Assembly (NCBI GenBank): GCA_037127315.1
Contig: JBBBDQ010000399.1
Coordinates: 742,501-806,500 of the forward strand
Direction: 5' to 3'
DNA from: Ascarosepion bandense
Lineage: Eukaryota > Mollusca > Cephalopoda > Sepiida > Sepiidae
Length of the DNA stretch: 64,000 nt
Shown here: piece after piece, positions 31,705 through 41,672 of the stretch
Numbering within the stretch: the stretch's first letter is position 1
Layout of the letters: each line of letters begins with the position of its first letter
The notes under the pieces: generated by a model
Seen by the model: only the letters and a program-made list of their open reading frames with translations
Database searches by the model: none
What the model was told of the DNA's origin: nothing
Position numbers and translations under genes: made by a program

Positions 31705-31839
31705 GTAAGTAACTAAGTGGTATGTGTTCTGTTGTTTCAGATATTGTTAATTCTGCATATTGAGTTCATTTGTTTTGATTCTGCATTGACCAATGTTTTT
31801 GATTTACCGCCTGCTGGTTGCATCAACCACTATTTTACT

Positions 31840-31840
<1 letters not shown>

Positions 31841-31926
<86 letters not shown>
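31841..31926. repeat. (TA)n(TG)n microsatellite
   Basis: About 23 TA and 19 TG units directly before PLE copy 3. Confidence 0.9.
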
Positions 31927-31931
<5 letters not shown>

Positions 31932-32724
31932 AAACATATACTGTCAAATATAAGATGCAATGAATGTCTATTATGTTTAATCATGAACTGTTCTAAACAT
32001 CGTATTTTGGCTTTAATTTCAAGTGAAAATAAACACAAAAATTCTCCAACATTTGAATCTTTTTTTTTATTAAGCTGGTTCTAAGCTTTCACCTATCTCT
32101 ATTCTATCTCTGGTACTAGTAATAAATTCACTATCGACATTGGTTTTACTACAACCACGCTCTCCCGTAGACTTAGCTGACACCTTTCTGATCATAGTTC
32201 AATTAAACATTTTTTTTTTAGTAAAATGTACCTAACTGTAGGTAATATTAGACAGATTTTAGTCAATAACAATAATACTTACACATAGAAACAGTAAAAA
32301 AAAGAACCCACAGATATTGGTGGCCATCTACATTAAATCAAAGAAACCCACATTTAATAAAATCATATTTCAATCTGTTCACAACACATTAAATTACATT
32401 TAGACATATGTTTCTGTTTATATTTCAGTTACAAATTTACGAATCAAGTCTGCTATTCGGTGACTTTTATCTTCGCATTCATAGCAAGGTTTTATGTCAA
32501 CAAGGTAATATCATCTTTGAGGCTGGATGTCTTTATATTAACGTCCCTGTAACATCTCTGATGATGGCTCATGTGAGCGGAAAGGTTGGAACCTGCATCA
32601 TAAAAAATATCCGAATGCCAGACAATTTTTGTCATCATTTTCACCTAAAATTAAAGCCAAAGTACGATGTTTAGAACGGCTCATACTTAAACATAATAGA
32701 CATTCATTGTCTGTTATATTTAAC

Positions 32725-32727
<3 letters not shown>
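31927..32727 (+). mobile_element. Penelope-like module with terminal inverted repeats, copy 3
   Basis: Terminal repeats at about 31935-32060 and 32615-32725 are inverted to one another (ATGAATGTCTATTATG on the left, AATAGACATTCATTGTCT on the right). The GIY-YIG remnant lies on the plus strand (32115-32345): IDIGFTTTTLSRRLS and VGNIRQILVNN. The hairpin homologous to 14389-14414 lies at 32559-32585. Bounded by (TG)n on the left and (GATA)n on the right. Confidence 0.75.
32115..32345 (+). pseudogene. GIY-YIG domain remnant of PLE copy 3
   Basis: Matches the open domain at 14607-14915 with stops and a poly(T)-associated shift near 32210. The Y of YIG is D here. Non-functional. Confidence 0.65.

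Positions 32728-32785
<58 letters not shown>
32727..32785. repeat. (GATA)n microsatellite
   Basis: About 14 GATA units start immediately after TTTAACAA of the PLE terminal repeat. Confidence 0.9.
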
Positions 32786-32789
32786 TTTA

Positions 32790-33342
32790 ATTTTACAACA
32801 CTGCATTCGTCATTTTTAAAGTGAGCAACATATGTTGCTCGATTCTTGGCATAAATGTAAAGTAGGCGCCAGTGGTGTGTTCTCAATTCATTTCCACCTG
32901 AGTAAATTATTTTCTCTTTAAATGAAAACTACATTTTTCAAGAGAAAATATAGCTAGATCGATAGATAGCTTTGAGTGTACTGTTTGATAAAAATCCCTC
33001 TTACGTTCACATAATATTTTATTGAAATTTCTAGATGGCTCACCAACGTGATAATATTTGTAATTTATTTTGTAATTACCTGCTTCAAGTTTAAACCTTT
33101 ATTATCTTGTTCTCTGTTGATTGAATCTTGCATTGATTTTGAAGTGGTTGTGAAAATTTGTTTTTTATTAAGATTGGATTATTTTTTTAATTGAAGGCGT
33201 TATGGAGTTGGGTTAGTGGTATATATGTTCACCTAGTTTTTATCAAATTATGTCGGATGTTTTATTTTATATTAAACAATTTTTTCAATATGATTTTTTA
33301 CAAATTATAAGTGCTCGTAAGTAGTTATAAATAAATAAATAA

Positions 33343-33401
<59 letters not shown>

Positions 33402-33890
33402 AAAATGCCTTTAATTTTAAATTAACTTGAAATTAGAAAAAAAACATTTTAACTTCTACGCGTATGTAGAGAAATTCAACATTTTTTCAAAAAATGCCAA
33501 AAATGTGTAGCCTTATATTTCACTAATACAGATATGTTTATTACCAATTCCAGGACAGAGTGTTAAAAAAAACCTACCACTTGGCTGGTTTTGCTGTCTC
33601 TTATACCTCTCTCTTCTTCGCCTATCTTCTCTTATTTCCTCCCAAACTCTAAGCATTTTCTAACTTCTTCCTATTTGTTAAACACCAACGCCTGATCATC
33701 AAAGGCTGTACATGACCATAGTTTATTTTCTACTGTTAAACCTGGTGCCTTTCCCTGAACCTTTTCACCAAATCTCATTGATCTCTCTCTTTCTCTCCCA
33801 TTTTTCTCTTGTTCAATGTCTCTTTCACAATCCCCAATTCTGATTTCTAATTTTCTCTACCCACTTTACCTCGCACACAAAAATTTACAA
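32790..33890. other. AT-rich spacer with (TA)n
   Basis: A (TA)n tract at 33348-33399 and a C/T-rich stretch at 33590-33850. No element recognised. Confidence 0.5.
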
Positions 33891-33929
33891 ATATATAGAA
33901 GCGAATTTTCTATATACCTTCAAAAAATA

Positions 33930-33999
33930 TCGTTTACCACCTGATGAGACATTGTCCTTTCAACGTCGAGACAAAATATACATTTTGTAGTAGAACTGT
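33930..33999 (+). ncRNA. Hammerhead-like ribozyme, one core change
   Basis: Core CTGATGA (33941-33947), helix II GACATTG (33948-33954) with CAACGTC (33961-33967, one mismatch), GAGA in place of GAAA (33968-33971), helix III CAAAAT/ATTTTG around ATAC (33972-33987), cut site GTA ending at 33989. Same family as 21119-21229. Helix I is at best four pairs with a mismatch. Confidence 0.65.
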
Positions 34000-34119
34000 A
34001 ATTTGAACATGTTCTAGTTTTTAATTTATGATAAATATTCAGAGATCTAGTTCTATGTTTCATTGTTTTAAATTAGTGTTTTGAACGTTGTTAATATTTT
34101 CTTCGTTCATTACTCACTT

Positions 34120-34154
<35 letters not shown>

Positions 34155-34162
34155 CTAACAAT

Positions 34163-34258
34163 ATAGCAAGATCGCCAAGACCGACCGCGGTTTCGCACAA
34201 CGGCTCGCCCTGACGAGCCGTTGTGCGAAACCGCGGTCGGTCTTGGCGATCTTGCTAT
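34163..34258. repeat. Perfect 45-bp-arm palindrome of a PLE leader end
   Basis: The arms 34163-34207 and 34214-34258 are exact reverse complements with a six-base loop. The same sequence, single and diverged, occurs at 61656-61700. On the plus strand the loop and right arm create a hammerhead core. Confidence 0.95.
34205..34250 (+). ncRNA. Hammerhead ribozyme core inside a palindrome
   Basis: Core CTGACGA (34210-34216), helix II GC/GC (34217-34218 with 34225-34226) around CGTTGT, GAAA (34227-34230), one-pair helix III C-G closed by CGCG (34231-34236), cut triplet GTC ending at 34238. Helix I is only GCC/GGT because the upstream arm belongs to the palindrome rather than to the native leader. 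In RNA the palindrome would compete with the ribozyme fold. Confidence 0.65.
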
Positions 34259-34560
34259 TTTGTTAGTGTGTTTGCTCTGCGTTACTGCCTTCTAGTTAAA
34301 TACTTTTCGGTTGTGTGTATCGAGCACTTTTCTTTTCTGGTTGTTTGTTCCGTTGAGGGTTTTTTTTCTTTTTACTGGGAGGAACCGTATGTATTGTCGG
34401 TCCCAAGCAGTTTTCTTTTTTTCCCCCTCTTTGCCCAAAGCTTTATAGCCGAGGGCAATAACGGATTTAGATTCTGCTGGTCATTCATAGTCTTAGAAAG
34501 TCCCTTCTATAAAATTTTGAGATTAGAATACACGCAGAGTCGGTTTAATAATTATTGTTA
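34259..34560 (+). mobile_element. PLE-type leader sequence
   Basis: T-rich leader with GTGTATCGAGCACTTTTC, a GGGTTTTTTTTC run and CCCCCTCTTTGCCCAAAG. A homologous leader lies at 61730-61960 and an inverted, diverged one at 35830-36000, each next to a palindromic or hammerhead end. The 140-residue frame at 34223-34645 is Phe/Tyr-rich and probably chance. Confidence 0.55.
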
Positions 34561-34576
34561 TTATTGTTATTATTGT

Positions 34577-34618
<42 letters not shown>
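34545..34618. repeat. (TTA)n and (TA)n microsatellite
   Basis: Trinucleotide repeats pass into about 19 TA units. Confidence 0.85.
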
Positions 34619-34623
<5 letters not shown>

Positions 34624-35029
34624 GTTGAGTAGATGTGATATTTAGTCCTATACTGCTATTTTTCCGTAGTTTTATTGATAAAAGTTATTTTGGCAAACAA
34701 TTTTTTATCGTAAAGTGCTCGACATCAGGTAAAGAGAGATTGTTGATAGTTTTAGGGGGAAAATTTTATCACTTTAACTGAACAGCTTCATGCTGACTTC
34801 GAAGTTTCCTGAAGATATAGTTATGGTGTCTTCATTCATCTGGGCTTCATATAAATAGAAAAATAACGAGACACACCAAAAAATATGCTCAGCTAAAGTG
34901 ACAATTTCTTTGCATTAAAGGCACACAGGCACACACACACATTTACGCATACCAATTCATCAAATACTCTATACATACAAAAAATAAAAAAATAAAGATT
35001 TATCTATGGATTCAACTCGAGGTCTGCTG

Positions 35030-35165
35030 AGAGTGTTAGGCCAAGGTGGTGTAGTGTCTTGCTCTCAGGGAGGCTAGCCTGATCCATGCTATTGGGGGGT
35101 AGGAGCGATTGTCTATGATGGTTAATAGATAGAAGCTTCGTTTTGGAAGCATTAAAATTTACGGG
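35030..35165 (-). mobile_element. Jockey/CR1-like LINE, RT C-terminal scrap
   Basis: Minus strand matches 42875-42965 of the best copy (AATTTTAATGCTTCC, AAACGAAGCTTCT and the following Pro/His-rich coding words). It lies back to back with the endonuclease scrap at 35166-35400. Confidence 0.6.
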
Positions 35166-35405
35166 CCACCATGAATTTTTTAAATACTCAGTCCCTTACG
35201 CAAGTGGTGGATTTCCCCACTCGTTTCTCAAATAACCCTAATAGAAGTGACTTACTTCCATTCCGGCATCTTGCATGGTGAAGCAGCTCTCTCCTCTCGG
35301 AAACTCTGACCATGCGATGGTTTCCGTCAACATCTCTTTCTACTCCCACTCCACCCAAGAAACTCGGACCAGCAGAATATCCTACTGCTACCAAACAGCA
35401 GACTG
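35166..35405 (+). mobile_element. Jockey/CR1-like LINE, endonuclease scrap
   Basis: Plus strand: LTQVVDFPTRFSNNPNRSDL matches LTQVVDFPTHFSNNPNGRDS at 41280-41340, the end of the endonuclease domain. The minus-strand frame of 68 residues here is a shadow. Confidence 0.7.
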
Positions 35406-35649
35406 AGACTCGTTAATATGGAGGGTTCAAATCTGATGAACGAAACAGAAACATTTCAAAACCGCAATTTTGCATTTTTCTAATTGTATAGACATAATAG
35501 ATATCTGAAATAAAAATAGAAATAAAATAAAATTTATATCAAAATGTGTATCAAATGAAAAGATACGATTTCAGCATTCGAATGAAACAGAAGTGCAGAA
35601 GTATTAACAACATTACAAAGAAAAAAATATACAGTTAATTATGGCAAAC

Positions 35650-35658
35650 TCCTTTTCT

Positions 35659-35710
<52 letters not shown>

Positions 35711-35755
35711 CAGTTTAATATATATATATATATAATAATGATAATAATAATAATA
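35650..35755. repeat. (TA)n and (AAT)n microsatellites
   Basis: About 24 TA units, a short gap, more TA, then AAT units. Confidence 0.85.
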
Positions 35756-35824
35756 CTATTAACTATAGCAACAATAATACTAATAGTAAGAGAAGTAACT
35801 CTTCCAAAACTAGTATAAATCAAG

Positions 35825-36072
35825 CTATAATTTAAATCGTCTTGTATAACCCACCGAGAAAAAACTCAAAGGAAAAATAAGGGGAAGCAAAAAAAGAAAC
35901 AAACGAAGTACATGAACAAAAAGTCAAGCACTCGTAAGAAAGAAAAAGAAACCAAGACGAAAACCCTAACACTAAAGCGCTCAATACGAAGTAGAGCAAG
36001 CAAAGACAGAAAATAAAACCAAGAGCCAACAACCGACCACGGTTGTTGGCTCTTGCTTAGATTTTCTGTCAA
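35825..36072 (-). mobile_element. PLE-type leader with terminal stem-loop
   Basis: Minus strand is the T-rich leader type seen at 34259-34560. Its outer end is an interrupted palindrome: GACAGAAAAT (36005-36014) and AAGAGCCAACAACCG (36021-36035) pair with CGGTTGTTGGCTCTT (36040-36054) and ATTTTCTGTC (36061-36070). No hammerhead core remains in it. Confidence 0.55.
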
Positions 36073-36259
36073 TATATATATATATATATAATTAAATACG
36101 AGCGACAAGTAAGATTTATCTCGTATCTGTTGTTATTTTATACTCATTCTCTGATTGTTAGGATAAAAATTATTTTTGGCGTTTTTAAAAAGGAGCCTTC
36201 ATTCAGCACTTCATTTCCATTATTAAATAATGTATTTAAATTTTGGTATGTATAAGTAA

Positions 36260-36493
36260 TTGTGGAACGGTGCCAACTATATAAGGAGAATTAATCAGCA
36301 CCTAGGTATGAGAATTAAACAACACTTTCCCTCTAAGATCAGGAATCGCACCTTGGCTTTGAATGAACTTATCCCAAATACATACGGTTCCGCCATATGT
36401 GAGCATCTGTTAAATAACAGAAAGTGTGCTGCTGATTTCAATGTTGACTGGTTCATGGCAATGTCCCAGTCGCACACTATTTTTTTCATTTGA
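36260..36493 (+). pseudogene. GIY-YIG domain of a Penelope-like element
   Basis: The frame has LGMRIKQHFPSKIRNRTLAL, then YGSAICEHLLNNRKCAADFN, the helix and SAI-EHLL segments typical of PLE GIY-YIG domains. The beginning (normally a YIG-type motif) reads NYIRRINQH and has lost the consensus. Seventy-seven residues open, truncated at both sides. Confidence 0.65.
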
Positions 36494-36682
36494 AAAGGCG
36501 AGAGGCTCTTTATATCCGATTCCGCAAAATTTTCTCTGTGTAAACAGCGTGAATGTTTGTTGAAGTTCGCTATCATTTGTCTCTAGCTCTTTGTTTTCTA
36601 TTGATAGTCTTTTCCCTACATTTGTGTCTTTTTTTCCCTATCGCATTTCATGGTTTATTTTAAGTTTGAATCTCCCGATGAG

Positions 36683-36715
36683 GGCTGAAGAGCGGGAGCG
36701 AAACCGGTTGTTTCG
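36683..36715 (+). ncRNA. Hammerhead-like ribozyme 3' of a PLE GIY-YIG domain
   Basis: Core CTGAAGA (36685-36691), helix II GC/GC around GGGA (36692-36699), GAAA (36700-36703), one-pair helix III around CGGTT, then TT. The same layout, more decayed, lies at 45331-45359 at the same place after another GIY-YIG domain. Helix I is not convincing. Confidence 0.4.
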
Positions 36716-36787
36716 TTTTTAGAATGTGTTGTAATATTAAACTACACTTTAATTTCGATAAATAAATTTTGTACCTTTAAAAATATC

Positions 36788-36821
<34 letters not shown>

Positions 36822-36823
<2 letters not shown>

Positions 36824-37560
36824 CGTTTTATCTCATGCAAAGTAATACTGCCAGTGGTGAGCAAGGGGCTACATAAGATGAACTTCAAATATTTCGTAAG
36901 AGGAGCGCGGTGAGAAACAGTAACCGATTACAGTGAGTGTCATAATGGGTAAGAGAAGGGCGGGAATTTTTTTTTTTTTTTTAATCATATCACCCCGAGC
37001 AAAGCGTTAACGTCACTGATTTGCAGGGGGCTACATAAAAGTGAAAAGATTGGGAAAAAAAAGCCAGAAACTACATCCTAAACATGGAAAAAGGGATGAG
37101 CCTCTACACCTGTTCAATAGACATGGGTGGAGTGTGAACAGGGCGATAGTTTAGTCTGACTACTCAAATTGAAAAAAGAAAAAGAAAAGTGAAAAGATTG
37201 GAAAAGAGAAAAGCCGGAAACCACATCCTAAATAGGGACTAAGGGACGAGCCTCTAAACCTGTTCAATAGATGTTGGTGGAGTGTGAACCGGGCGATAGT
37301 TTAGTCTATCTACTCCAATTGAAAAAATGAAATAAAATAAAAAGAGTGAAAAGATTATGCACAGCCCATAGAGGACACTGATTTCTTTCCTCTATTCATA
37401 TGTTGTCAGCTTCGCCTGATTGTTGTCTTTTTCCTCGTGTTACAGTCTTGCTATTTTCTCACAGCCTGACCATAAGACAGCGGGCCGTTTCTTTTTTATA
37501 TTTCTCTTTATAGCTACATGAACTGGAGTAAACACAGTTCTTAGTCATGTTCGCCTCTAT
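36822..37560 (-). mobile_element. Jockey/CR1-like LINE 3' ends, two in series
   Basis: On the minus strand two terminal blocks are visible, near 36822-36890 (CCTTGCTCACCACTGG) and 36980-37035 (GCAAATCAGTGACGTT, ATGATTAAAAAAA). The second is followed upstream by VNTR units. Confidence 0.65.
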
Positions 37561-38212
37561 TTTTTTTTAATCATATCACCACGAGCAAGGCGGTAACGCC
37601 ACTAATGCGCAGCGGGCTACGTAAGAGAAAAAATATTGGAAAAGAGAAATCCGGAACCGACATCCTAGTCAGGAAACAATTGATGATCCTCTTCACCTGT
37701 TCAATAGACGTGGCTGGAGTGTGGACCGGGCGATAGTTTAGTCTATCTACTCCAATTGAAAAAGAAAAAATAATAGAGTAAAAGGATTGGAAAAGAGAAA
37801 ACCGGAAACTACATCCTAAACAGAGAACAAGGGATGAGCCCCTTCACCTGTTCAATAGACGTGGGTGGAGTGTGAACCGGGCGATAGTTTAGTCTATCTA
37901 CTCCAATTGAAAAAGAAAAAATAATAGAGTAAAAGGATTGGAAAAGAGAAAACCGGAAACTACATCCTAAACAGGAACAAGGGATGAGCCCCTTCACCTG
38001 TTCAATAGACGTGGGTGGAGTGTGAACCGGGCGATAGTTTAGTCTATCTACTCCAATTGAAAAAGAAAAAATAATAGAGTAAAAGGATTGGAAAAGAGAA
38101 AACCGGAAACTACATCCTAAACAGAGAACAAGGGATGAGCCCCTTCACCTGTTCAATAGACGTGGGTGGAGTGTGAACCGGGCGATAGTTTAGACTATCT
38201 ACTCCAATTGAG
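37041..38212 (-). repeat. ~155-bp VNTR in a LINE 3' UTR, about six units
   Basis: Each unit reads on the minus strand through CAATTGGAGTAGATAGACTA, CGCCCGGTTCACACTCCA and CTATTGAACAGGTG to TCTCTTTTCCAATC. Units begin near 37146, 37297, 37730, 37880, 38031 and 38180 (by the GGGCGATAGTTTAG word). A LINE 3' end and unrelated sequence interrupt it at 37325-37640. Same family as 46590-47690. Confidence 0.85.
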
Positions 38213-38870
38213 GTGTGAAGAGAGTTGCGTAAGAGTAGAGTTAAAGGAAGAATAAAGTGTGTTGGGGAAGAATAAGAGAAAGATGGGAGTCAAAAGTATA
38301 AAAAATGGTCATCGACTTTGCATTTAAACCCTTGCAGATATCAAGAAAGCAAATATAAGGAAGGGAAGTTCAACAGACAGGAAGCCCGAGAGAAGAAGCT
38401 GGTACCATAGAAGTAGAGGTGCCAGTTGGTTGTTGCGACTTTAAAAGAGTGGTAACTTGTTGCCAGTTGAGTTGCTCGAGTAAATTCATGTAGAGGGGGT
38501 CACCAGGGAGTTAAGCTCTTCGGAGCAGAGGCCGTGAAAATATTCGTAGAAGAGACAGAGGAAGCCACAGTCTGTCGCTGAAAAAGTGACTACCGTCAAG
38601 CTGCCAGATAGAAGATGACTATGTTGCAGATTCTCCTCTAGAACCTGTAGAGAACCCCAAGAAGAATAGCAGAGTCGATATGACAACATTATTCAATGCA
38701 CGGGCGGATTTGTATATATTTAAGATGGATTCAGGAGAGAAAAACTCCCGGGCCTGACACAGTGACCCAATCTTCCTAGTAGTAGATATAGCTATTGATT
38801 CAATGTAGTCGTTCCACTTGAGGCCGACTGAGAGAGTGAGGCGAAGGAGACGCAATGTATAAAAATTATA
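37561..38870 (-). mobile_element. Jockey/CR1-like LINE, 5'-truncated, with VNTR
   Basis: 3' end at 37565-37620, VNTR 37640-38212, C/T-rich UTR to 38400, and the end of the coding region 38440-38870 (minus strand: VGLKWNDYIESIAISTTRKI, PESILNIYKSA). Coding frames are broken. Confidence 0.75.
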
Positions 38871-38879
38871 ATTGGCTCA

Positions 38880-39350
38880 TTTCATCAGACCACACTATAT
38901 TCGTTCCATTTGTTACAGATATTTTCCCGGAATAAGCATTTCTTTAAAATAAAAATATAAAAAATATAAAAACTAAGACCTTGGTCTTATCTCAGTTTGG
39001 GATCTCTCGACCATTCGAGAAGGGGTCATCATTTTTGTATAGTGACCATATCATTACGCGCCAACTGACAAGCCCATCGATGCGTATATAGGTGTAAACA
39101 TACATATTAAAACATTCACGTATTTATCTCTACATACACACATGTCCATACATCCTCATATCTACATACAAATGCGCGTGTGTTTATACATACATATTCC
39201 CACAGAAAAACATCCATCCATGCTCATATATAAATCCTGCGTTCGCATACTCATATATATATATATATTGAAAATGGGATTTCCAAGCGTATGAATAGTA
39301 GTAACATATATATATATATATCTGTAAAGAACCTTTTTAACGTATATCTG
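38880..39350. other. Spacer with a short repeat shared with 48560-48700
   Basis: CCGGAATAAGCATTTCTTTA (38934) recurs as CCGGGATAAGCATTTTCTTT near 48605, both followed by A/T-rich runs. No gene. Confidence 0.5.
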
Positions 39351-39357
39351 TTAATCT

Positions 39358-40320
39358 GGTGTGGGCGATAAAGCGAACCTCGCTACCGAGCTTGAGAAAG
39401 ACCTCAAATCCGAGGTGGACTGGGGTAAGAAATGGCTCGTAAATTTTAATGCTTCCAAAACGAAGCTGTTATCACATAACCATCATAGACAACTGCTTCT
39501 ACCTCCAATTAAGACAGGCTTGGCTCCCTGAGAGTAAAAAGGTACGCCGCCTTGGTCTCACACTCTCAGCGGACCTCAAGTGGAACGACTATATCAAGTC
39601 CATTGCTAAATCCGCTGCTATGAAAGTCGGTTCTCTGTGTAGGACCCAGAAGTTTTTCCCGCCTGAGTCTATCCTGCACGTCTATAAATCTACCATCCAC
39701 CATTGTATTGAATACTGCTGCCAAATCTGATCGGGTGCCCCTGCTATTCTCCTCGGGGTCCTTGACAATATACAACGGAGAATCTGTAATGTGATCGATG
39801 CCGACTTGGCAGCCCGGCTGCAGTCACTCTCTCACCGGCGTGATGTGGCTTCGCTGTGTGTCTTCTATAAATACTTTTACGGCTTCTGCTCCGATGAACT
39901 TAGTTCACTGGTGCCCCCTAGGTATGAATTTGCAAGAGATACTAGATTAGCAACTAGGTCCCACCCTTTTACAGTGAAACATATAAAATGTAACCGCTAT
40001 TTCTACTCTAACAGCTTATTTTCTCGCACTTCCCGCCTGTGGAATTCCCTTCCAAATAGTTGCTTCTCTGACAGTTACAATCTCAAGGAATTTAAATGTA
40101 AGGTCAATAGACATCTATCACACTAACTCGCATCCATTCTCTCAAACACTCTTCCCATCTACCCAACCCCCATCCTCAGTATCCTGATCCGTCTACCACC
40201 CTTCTTCCGACATTTCCTATAACTAACCACTCTTTATCAGCACTTTACCTATGTAACCCCCTGCGCAATAGTGGCAGTGTAATGCCTTGCTTGTGTGGAA
40301 TGATTAAAAAAATTTCTTTA
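39358..40320 (+). mobile_element. Jockey/CR1-like LINE, 5'-truncated copy
   Basis: Starts within the coding region (GATAAAGCGAACCTCGCTAC) and runs to the 3' end (CCCTGCGCAATAGTGGCAGT, then GATTAAAAAAA near 40310). Two open pieces, 39449-39730 and 39791-40126, correspond to the region after RT: LGLTLSADLKWNDYIKSIAK, FFPPESILHVYKS, and LQSLSHRRDVASLCVFYKYF, then SRTSRLWNSLPNSCF. A stop and a frame change separate them. Confidence 0.8.
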
Positions 40321-40375
40321 TTTCTGCACTTTCTCGTTTTTTCCGTAGTCGCTTATAAGAACTAATACTGATACT

Positions 40376-40378
<3 letters not shown>

Positions 40379-40428
<50 letters not shown>
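40379..40428. repeat. (TA)n microsatellite
   Basis: About 24 TA units at the end of a retrozyme-like dimer. Confidence 0.9.
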
Positions 40429-40431
<3 letters not shown>

Positions 40432-40925
40432 ATCCGCAGACAGATCGATTGTTTTTAACCCAGGATTGAAACCCGACCGAATTGGCGTCAGTCGGCGATT
40501 ATCCTTTGGGCTATGGGCGCTCGGTAGAAGAAGGCAGACTTTTTAGCATGTATATTATCATTATACACGCCCAATAACCAGAGTGCTCTAATCCATTACT
40601 GAATGATCGATGCGTACATGCCAGAGTAGCTACTGTTTTTCAAAGTCTACCATTCTTCCATTCTTTCTCAATCAGTGTGTGAGAGCGTAAATAATCATCC
40701 GCAGACAGATCTGTTTTGCTGTACCACAGCTCATCAGTACGGTTAGACTCCGATTGCTTTTAACCCAGGATTGAAACCCAACCCAATTGGTGTCAGTCGG
40801 CGATTCTACCTCTGGGTTATGGGCGCTCGGTAGAAGAAGGCAGACTTTGTAGCATGTATACTATCATTATACACGCCCAATATAGCCAGAGTGCTCTAAT
40901 CTATTACTGAATGAAAGGAATGGTT
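40429..40925 (-). mobile_element. Retrozyme-like dimer
   Basis: Minus strand, from 40925: spacer, tRNA-like segment (about 40835-40760), hammerhead (40742-40699), spacer with CACTGATTGAGAAAGAATGG, second tRNA-like segment (about 40530-40455), and a second hammerhead site in which the core and helix II are deleted, leaving only ATCTGTCTGCGGATGAC. (TA)n follows. Unit length is about 260 nt. Confidence 0.65.
40699..40742 (-). ncRNA. Hammerhead ribozyme, one core change
   Basis: Helix I CCGTA (40742-40738) with TGCGG (40703-40699), core CTGATGA (40737-40731), helix II GCTGT/ACAGC around GGT, AAAA instead of GAAA (40717-40714), helix III CA/TG around GATC (40713-40706), cut triplet GTC. Same subfamily as 15412-15455, where GAAA is intact but the first core base is changed. 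Confidence 0.75.
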
Positions 40926-40984
40926 ACTAATAGAAGTACATTTCACAATTATTTCATTTTTAAAAGTGCTGATTAGAAAAGTAG

Positions 40985-41260
40985 AGCATAGAAATATGGT
41001 AATTATTATTAGTATAGCTGATTGCTATACTAATGTTTCGGTCTTAAAACACCAACATCAGGCAGATAAAATCAGCTAAAATTTAAGGAAAAAGAGTAAG
41101 AATAATAAGATATTGAGATATATTTCGGGGTATTGAAATTTCTATGGTGGAAAAAGTGATTTTATTACATTCGTTCAATAAGTCAGTTTTTAAGGAATTT
41201 ATTATATGGATATTCCGGATGTGCGTTGTCTTGCAGGGGATATCGGTACGGAACGAGAAA
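40985..41260 (-). mobile_element. Possible PLE 3' fragment with stem-loop
   Basis: An inverted repeat with ATTAGTATAGC and GCTATACTAAT (about 41016-41042) lies next to a CTGATG...CCGAAAC stretch on the minus strand (41063-41030). The 69-residue minus-strand frame to 41292 has no clear motif. The layout resembles a PLE end with decayed hammerhead. Weak. Confidence 0.3.
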
Positions 41261-41672
41261 TCAGGAAGCCGAGTTCGAATTAACCCAAGCACTTACACAA
41301 GTGGTGGACTTCCCCACTCATTTCTCTAATAACCCTAACGGAAGGGACTCTTTACTAGACCTCTGCTTCTCTTCCATCCCAAACTCTTGCACTACCAGGC
41401 AGATCTGCCCACTCTGAAACTCTGACCACAGTTTCCGTTAACATCTCAATCCACTCTCACTCTACCCAAGAAACCCAAACCAGCAGAATATCCTACTGTT
41501 ACCAGAGAGCAAACTGGGATTCGTTCCGAAACTTCCTCTGTGACGTCCCCTGGAACAACGTCTTAGGTCTTCCCGTCGAAGACTGTGTGTCCCATGTCTC
41601 CTCTTGGGTTAAGATTGGCATCGATGCTTTCATCCCTGCCAGGAAATTCCAACTTAAATCAAATTCGTCTCC

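Larger units (their letters stand above)
36245..36785 (+). mobile_element. Penelope-like element, 3' end of a second family
   Basis: A GIY-YIG remnant (36260-36480), a UTR with a hammerhead-like motif (36685-36712), and an A-rich 3' end with AATAAA-like words close to a (TA)n tract at 36790. Confidence 0.65.
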
